Of a DNA stretch of 10,739 bases, positions 6,908 to 10,739 are shown piece after piece. The notes below the pieces were generated by a model, which was not told the DNA's origin, did not search any database, and saw only the letters and a program-made list of their open reading frames with translations. How positions within the stretch are numbered: position 1 is the stretch's first letter; each line of letters begins with the position of its first letter. This DNA is from Suilimivivens sp964458255 (GTDB taxonomy: Bacteria; Bacillota; Clostridia; Lachnospirales; Lachnospiraceae). A program made the position numbers and the translations under genes. The stretch is taken from contig CAYWHY010000047.1 of the NCBI GenBank assembly GCA_964458255.1, positions 1-10,739 of the forward strand. Direction: 5' to 3'.

Positions 6908-7488
6908 GTTTTATCGTATTATGTCTTGTAGTCTGCCATGAAATGAACAGAGGCAAAAAAAATGAACAAAAATCCATGGATTCTTTCTGGCAAAAAGAGT
7001 TTTCTGCCAACAGAACAAGACGCAAACCCTTAGACGATTTAAGCTATATCAGGATTCCTCTTGATTCCTTTCCCATGAACATTCTTAATGATGACCCCGT
7101 CATTTCCGAATATCAGGAAACTCTGACCAAGCTATCAACGGAACCGATTGTAAATCTGACAGGTATCAGCAATACCGATTTAAAGTTAAAATACGGAGCT
7201 CCTAACATCAATCTTCTTTCCGATTATGATCAGCGCTATACCACTCTGGTCAGAACTCTGCAAAGCTTTGGTAAGGCTCTTTACGAAAAAGGCTATGTGA
7301 CAGAAGCCTGCACCGTTCTTGAGTTTGCTGTTTCTACCCATACTGACATCAGTGCCACTTATAAGCTGCTGGTAACTATCTATAAAGAGCAGGGTAACGC
7401 AGATAAAGCAGGCAATCTGCTTCCTATTGCCCGGGAATTAAATTCCCCTCTTAAAAACAGTATTATCAAAATACTGGAGGATGCATAA
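6886..7488 (+). CDS. Membrane-anchored TPR-like protein of unknown function
   Basis: A 200-aa protein with no family name I can give. Residues 3-17 are hydrophobic (FPFFASFIVLCLVVC), followed by a very basic stretch (NRGKKNEQK), which reads as an N-terminal membrane anchor or uncleaved signal. Residues about 30-110 are low in recognisable structure. Residues 114-185 look like two to three TPR-type helix pairs (ALYEKGYVTEACTVLEFAV, then YKLLVTIYKEQGNADKAGNLL), suggesting a protein-binding role at the membrane. The start at 6886 is fixed by GAAAGGA at 6871-6877; an in-frame ATG at 6817 has no binding site and runs over the start of the divergent small ORF. It is transcribed alone and ends at a bidirectional terminator. 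No convincing promoter was found for it. Confidence 0.82.
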   Translation: MKFPFFASFIVLCLVVCHEMNRGKKNEQKSMDSFWQKEFSANRTRRKPLDDLSYIRIPLDSFPMNILNDDPVISEYQETLTKLSTEPIVNLTGISNTDLKLKYGAPNINLLSDYDQRYTTLVRTLQSFGKALYEKGYVTEACTVLEFAVSTHTDISATYKLLVTIYKEQGNADKAGNLLPIARELNSPLKNSIIKILEDA

Positions 7489-7580
7489 ACCGGTCTCATT
7501 GTGTGTCGGCCTGTCTACTTTCATAGTCTTCTATCAGTTTATGCATGTCAGTTCATTTATATAACCGTCTTATCGTGCAA
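7489..7580. other. Spacer between the TPR-like gene and the terminator
   Basis: No gene is visible. The only structure is the right arm (GTTTATGCAT, 7537-7546) of a 10-bp inverted repeat whose left arm (ATGCATAAAC, 7481-7490) covers the stop codon of the TPR-like gene, with 46 nt between the arms. It may be chance, since the core ATGCAT is itself palindromic. Confidence 0.4.
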
Positions 7581-7617
7581 AAAGCGTATCAGACATTCTC
7601 TATGGCTGATACGCTTT
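7581..7617. terminator. Bidirectional intrinsic terminator between convergent genes
   Basis: A perfect 12-bp stem, AAAGCGTATCAG (7581-7592) against CTGATACGCTTT (7606-7617), encloses a 13-nt loop. On the plus strand it is followed by GTTTTTATTT, ending the TPR-like gene's transcript. On the minus strand the stem runs into CTTTTTG, ending the dnaK-dnaJ transcript just past the dnaJ stop at 7622. One hairpin thus serves both genes. Confidence 0.9.
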
Positions 7618-7621
7618 GTTT

Positions 7622-8794
7622 TTATTTCCAAAATTTCTTTTTCTTTCCTTCTTTTCCGGTTTCTTTCTTGTCCTGACTGAGATTTTGTGCCGCATTTAAG
7701 CTGTCACCTGTAAGTGCATCAAACTGTTTGAGCAATTCCTTTGCTTCTCCTGACAGCTTCTCCGGTGTTTCTACTACCAGGGTAACATAATGGTCACCAC
7801 GCACCTCTTTATTTCTGAGAGACGGCACGCCTTTCCCCTTTAATCTTACCTTCGTATCCGTCTGTGTTCCTGCTTTTACTTCATAAATGACTTTTCCGTC
7901 AACGGTATCTACCACTACATCACCACCCAGTGCTGCCACCGCATAGGACATGGGAACCGTTGAATAAATATTGTAATCCTGTCTTTGGAAAATAGGATGA
8001 CGGGCTACCACCACTTCTACCAGCAAATCTCCTCTGGGACCTCCATTGATTCCCGGTTCTCCCTTTTCTCTAATACGGACGCTCTGCCCGTTATCAATAC
8101 CGGCAGGAATAGATACCTGTATCTTCTTACGGTTTGCAATAAATCCGGTACCATGACAATCTGTACATTTTTCTTTAATCACTTTACCTGTACCACTACA
8201 TTCCGGACAGGTCTGCACATTTCTCACTGTGCCAAAGAAAGACTGCTGGGTAAATACCACCTGACCTTTACCACCGCATTTCTGACATGTTTCAGGACTG
8301 GTACCCGGTTTTGCTCCGGAGCCATGGCAGGTTTTACATTCATCCTTTAAAGTGAGCTCAATTTCTTTATCTACACCAAAAACAGCTTCTTCAAAGGTAA
8401 TACGCACGCTGGTACGGATATTGGCGCCTTTCATGGGACCATTGTTATTTCTTCTGCTTCTTCCGCCACCGAAAAAATCACCAAAAATATCACCAAAAAT
8501 ATCGCTAAAATCCGCGCTGTTGAAATCAAACCCGCCGAAGTCACCCGCTCCTCCTGCTCCTCCTTCAAAAGCGGCATGACCAAACTGGTCATACTGTCTT
8601 CTTTTTTCGGGGTCACTTAAGATAGCATATGCCTCGGAAGCCTCTTTGAATTTCTTTTCAGCTTCGGCATCCCCTGGATTCATATCCGGATGATATTTTT
8701 TGGCAAGTACCCTGTATGCTTTTTTTATGGCTGCATCATCTGCACTTTTCTCTATCCCAAGAACTTCATAATAATCACGTTTCTGTTCTGCCAT
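7622..8794 (-). CDS. dnaJ: Chaperone DnaJ (Hsp40)
   Basis: Co-chaperone that delivers unfolded proteins to DnaK and stimulates its ATPase; cytoplasmic, 390 aa, a full type I DnaJ. The J domain (about 6-70) carries the essential HPD at 35-37. A Gly/Phe-rich region (about 77-112) includes repeated DIFGD/DFFGG segments. The zinc-finger domain has four CxxCxGxG motifs at 153-160, 170-177, 196-203 and 210-217, all intact. The C-terminal substrate-binding domains follow, ending in a lysine-rich tail. The start at 8794 is set by GGGAGG with a 6-nt spacer and by the typical KRDYYEVLG opening; a TTG-initiated extension to 8851 would run through an intercistronic hairpin and is rejected. It lies 162 nt downstream of dnaK in the same direction, the standard Firmicute order. 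Confidence 0.98.
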   Translation of the reverse strand: MAEQKRDYYEVLGIEKSADDAAIKKAYRVLAKKYHPDMNPGDAEAEKKFKEASEAYAILSDPEKRRQYDQFGHAAFEGGAGGAGDFGGFDFNSADFSDIFGDIFGDFFGGGRSRRNNNGPMKGANIRTSVRITFEEAVFGVDKEIELTLKDECKTCHGSGAKPGTSPETCQKCGGKGQVVFTQQSFFGTVRNVQTCPECSGTGKVIKEKCTDCHGTGFIANRKKIQVSIPAGIDNGQSVRIREKGEPGINGGPRGDLLVEVVVARHPIFQRQDYNIYSTVPMSYAVAALGGDVVVDTVDGKVIYEVKAGTQTDTKVRLKGKGVPSLRNKEVRGDHYVTLVVETPEKLSGEAKELLKQFDALTGDSLNAAQNLSQDKKETGKEGKKKKFWK

Positions 8795-8826
8795 ACTGTT
8801 CCTCCCGCCCTCCGGGCACACAACAT

Positions 8827-8842
8827 GCCGCCTGTCGGCGGC
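8827..8842 (-). promoter_or_regulatory. GC-rich stem-loop in the dnaJ leader
   Basis: Perfect 6-bp inverted repeat, GCCGCC against GGCGGC with a 4-nt loop, extendable by one T-A pair. A second small hairpin (GCCC-TCC-GGGC, 8807-8817) follows directly and abuts the dnaJ ribosome binding site (GGGAGG, about 8800-8806 on the minus strand). The short GC-rich patch stands out against the AT-rich surroundings. A role in limiting dnaJ translation is inference. Confidence 0.5.
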
Positions 8843-8853
8843 ACCCTGCAATT

Positions 8854-8862
8854 TTTATACCA
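8854..8862 (-). promoter_or_regulatory. Possible extended -10 element upstream of dnaJ
   Basis: The minus strand reads TGG-TATAAA, matching the extended -10 pattern (TGn followed by 5 of 6 of TATAAT). No matching -35 hexamer is present at the right distance. If active, it would give dnaJ a secondary promoter separate from the main dnaK transcript. Weak. Confidence 0.2.
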
Positions 8863-8866
8863 CTTG

Positions 8867-8894
8867 GAAGAATGTCTCTTTGAAAACATTCTTC
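8867..8894 (-). promoter_or_regulatory. Second intercistronic stem-loop between dnaK and dnaJ
   Basis: Perfect 9-bp inverted repeat, GAAGAATGT (8867-8875) against ACATTCTTC (8886-8894), with a 10-nt loop. No U-tract follows on the minus strand, so it is unlikely to be a terminator. It could influence RNA processing or stability. Confidence 0.5.
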
Positions 8895-8911
8895 GCAAGA
8901 AAGCTTTTGTT

Positions 8912-8942
8912 TTCCGGGGTGGTGTTCTATGCCACCCCGGAA
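8912..8942 (-). promoter_or_regulatory. Strong stem-loop 14 nt after the dnaK stop
   Basis: Perfect 11-bp, GC-rich inverted repeat, TTCCGGGGTGG (8912-8922) against CCACCCCGGAA (8932-8942), with a 9-nt loop. In the minus-strand transcript it is followed by AACAAAAGC rather than a U-run, so it is not a canonical terminator. A stem this stable right behind a stop codon is the sort of element that protects an upstream message from 3' exonucleases or causes partial termination, which would yield more DnaK than DnaJ; that role is inference. Confidence 0.65.
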
Positions 8943-8956
8943 GAACTCTTTCTCAT

Positions 8957-10739
8957 TTATACTTCTCTGTAGTCTCCATCCACTACATCATCTGCCGGTT
9001 CAGCTCCCATATCGGGACCTGCCTGACCGCCCATACCACTCATGTCCGGGCCTTCACCACCCTGTGCCTGCTGCATATTTTCATACATCTTTGTGAAGAG
9101 TGCCTGTGCACTATTAGTCAGTTTTTCTTTTGCAACCTTTAACTCGTCGATATCACTGTCAGACATTTCCTGATCCTTAGTTCTTTCAAGAATTGCTTTT
9201 ACGGCAGCTACATCTGCTTCTACCTCCGACTTAGCGGATGCATCAATCTTATCACCCACTTCATTAAGTGCTTTTTCTGTCTGGAATACAAATGCATCTG
9301 CATCATTTCTTACGTCGATGGCTTCTTTTCTCTTCTTATCCTGTGCTTCAAATTCAGCTGCTTCCTTAACTGCTCTGTCGATTTCATCATCAGACATGTT
9401 GGAACCTGCCGTGATAGTAATATGCTGTTCTTTGCCTGTTCCCAAATCTTTTGCAGATACGTTTACAATACCGTTTGCGTCGATATCAAAAGTAACTTCA
9501 ATCTGAGGTACTCCACGCATTGCCGGAGGAATTCCGTCAAGTCTGAACTGTCCTAAGGACTTATTATCTCTGGCGAACTGTCTTTCACCCTGTACTACAT
9601 TGATGTCAACAGCCGTCTGGTTGTCAGCAGCTGTAGAGAAAATCTGACTCTTCTTGGTAGGAATTGTGGTATTTCTTTCAATCAGTCTGGTTGCAATACC
9701 ACCCATCGTCTCAATAGAAAGGGAAAGAGGCGTTACGTCCAGAAGAAGGATTTCGCCTGCACCTGCATCACCTGCCAGCTTACCACCCTGAATAGAAGCA
9801 CCGAGTGCTACACATTCATCCGGATTAAGATTCTTGCTGGGCTCTTTTCCTGTTAACTGTTTTACTTTATCCTGTACGGCAGGAATTCGTGTAGAACCGC
9901 CTACTAAAAGCACCTGACCTAAATCTGCATTTGTAAGTCCTGCATCCTTCATGGCATTCTGTACGGGAATCGCAGTTCTTTCTACTAAATCATGTGTTAA
10001 TTCATCAAACTTAGCTCTTGTAAGGTTCATATCAAAGTGTTTAGGACCTTCGGCTGTTGCTGTAATGAAAGGAAGGTTAATATTCGTAGTTGTTGCAGAG
10101 GAAAGTTCCTTTTTAGCCTTTTCAGCTGCTTCCTTTAACCTCTGAAGAGCCATCTTGTCGGCAGATAAATCTACGCCTTCTGCTTTCTTAAATTCATCAA
10201 TCATCCACTGTGTAATCTTGTTGTCGAAGTCATCACCGCCAAGACGTGTATCACCATTGGTAGCAAGAACCTCAATAACTCCATCACCAATTTCAATAAT
10301 GGAAACATCAAAGGTACCACCACCTAAGTCATATACCATGATTTTCTGTTCTTTTTCATTATCAAGACCATAAGCAAGTGCTGCTGCTGTAGGCTCATTG
10401 ATGATACGCTTTACATCAAGACCTGCAATTTTACCTGCATCCTTGGTTGCCTGACGCTGTGCATCGGTGAAGTATGCGGGAACGGTAATAACCGCCTCGG
10501 TTACCTTTTCGCCAAGATAGTTTTCAGCATCCGCCTTAAGTTTTCCAAGAATCATTGCGGAAATCTCTTGGGGAGAATAGTCTTTATCGTCAATCTTTAC
10601 TTTTTTAGAAGTACCCATATCACGCTTGATGGAAATTACGGTCTTGTCGGGGTTTGCAACCGCTTGGTGCTTTGCTACCTGTCCTACAAGTCTTTCGCCG
10701 TCTTTTGCAAATCCTACGACGGACGGGGTTGTTCTTGCG
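8957..10739 (-). CDS. dnaK: Chaperone DnaK (Hsp70), 5' end beyond window
   Basis: ATP-dependent cytoplasmic chaperone working with DnaJ and GrpE. About 593 residues are present; the frame continues past the in-frame Met at 10618 to the window edge, reading ARTTPSVVGFAKDGERLVGQ, so only about 32 N-terminal residues (with the first GIDLGTT phosphate loop) are missing. Visible landmarks are VPAYFTDAQRQATKDAG, NEPTAAALAYG, the phosphate-2 loop DLGGGTFDVS (near 10,320), GGSTRIPAVQ (near 9,890), the interdomain linker region LLLDVTPLSLSIETMGG, the substrate-binding domain with FSTAADNQTAVDINVVQGER, the helical lid, and a Gly/Met-rich tail ending DDVVDGDYREV. Nothing is broken. The heat-shock control site (CIRCE in most Firmicutes) would be further right, outside the window. 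Confidence 0.98.
   Translation of the reverse strand, partial: ARTTPSVVGFAKDGERLVGQVAKHQAVANPDKTVISIKRDMGTSKKVKIDDKDYSPQEISAMILGKLKADAENYLGEKVTEAVITVPAYFTDAQRQATKDAGKIAGLDVKRIINEPTAAALAYGLDNEKEQKIMVYDLGGGTFDVSIIEIGDGVIEVLATNGDTRLGGDDFDNKITQWMIDEFKKAEGVDLSADKMALQRLKEAAEKAKKELSSATTTNINLPFITATAEGPKHFDMNLTRAKFDELTHDLVERTAIPVQNAMKDAGLTNADLGQVLLVGGSTRIPAVQDKVKQLTGKEPSKNLNPDECVALGASIQGGKLAGDAGAGEILLLDVTPLSLSIETMGGIATRLIERNTTIPTKKSQIFSTAADNQTAVDINVVQGERQFARDNKSLGQFRLDGIPPAMRGVPQIEVTFDIDANGIVNVSAKDLGTGKEQHITITAGSNMSDDEIDRAVKEAAEFEAQDKKRKEAIDVRNDADAFVFQTEKALNEVGDKIDASAKSEVEADVAAVKAILERTKDQEMSDSDIDELKVAKEKLTNSAQALFTKMYENMQQAQGGEGPDMSGMGGQAGPDMGAEPADDVVDGDYREV

Noticed and set aside
8795..8956. CIRCE heat-shock operator in the dnaK-dnaJ gap
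   Set aside because: The TTAGCACTC/GAGTGCTAA pattern is not present; the inverted repeats there have other sequences.
8690..9142. Plus-strand open frame opposite the dnaJ start and dnaK end
   Set aside because: Lies antisense to two certain genes, has a His/Cys/Phe-rich composition typical of a shadow frame and crosses the hairpin region.

Overview
The window (roughly 40% G+C, near-continuous coding, strong AGGAGG-type ribosome binding sites) looks like a chromosomal piece of a clostridial Firmicute. The protein style and gene neighbourhoods fit Lachnospiraceae best; that is judged by eye, not by a database search. There are no RNA genes, insertion sequences, CRISPR arrays or phage genes, and no sign of recent transfer.

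Layout. (1) Positions 1-2444, plus strand: the 3' end of an OmpR-type response regulator, its partner sensor histidine kinase (ATGA overlap), and trmL, a tRNA wobble-base methyltransferase. (2) Positions 2449-6818, minus strand: a compact gene string, read right to left. It begins with a 35-residue single-helix membrane protein that is too short for routine gene callers, followed by a secreted VanW-family protein, a HypE/AIR-synthase-like protein, an Lrp/AsnC regulator and a PLP-dependent aminotransferase. Gaps are short, the last pair overlap by GTGA, and a good sigma-A-type promoter sits just upstream of the small ORF. (3) Positions 6886-7488, plus strand: a divergent gene for a membrane-anchored, TPR-like protein of unknown function. 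(4) Positions 7581-7617: a bidirectional intrinsic terminator. (5) Positions 7622-10739, minus strand: dnaJ, a 162-nt intercistronic region with several stem-loops, and dnaK, whose 5' end lies beyond the window.

How the parts fit. dnaK-dnaJ is the standard Hsp70/Hsp40 pair; grpE and hrcA would be expected further right. The kinase and regulator form a signalling pair with unknown input. The Lrp regulator probably controls its own operon and the aminotransferase in response to an amino acid. Why a cell-envelope VanW protein and a diverged AIR-synthase homologue share that operon is not clear.

I do not see a striking new defence or mobile system. The points most worth a second look are the unlisted 35-aa membrane protein heading the operon, the HypE-like protein lacking two usual acidic ATP/metal-binding residues and the C-terminal cysteine motif, the vanW-operon promoter that lies across the start of the divergent gene, and the hairpin array between dnaK and dnaJ.
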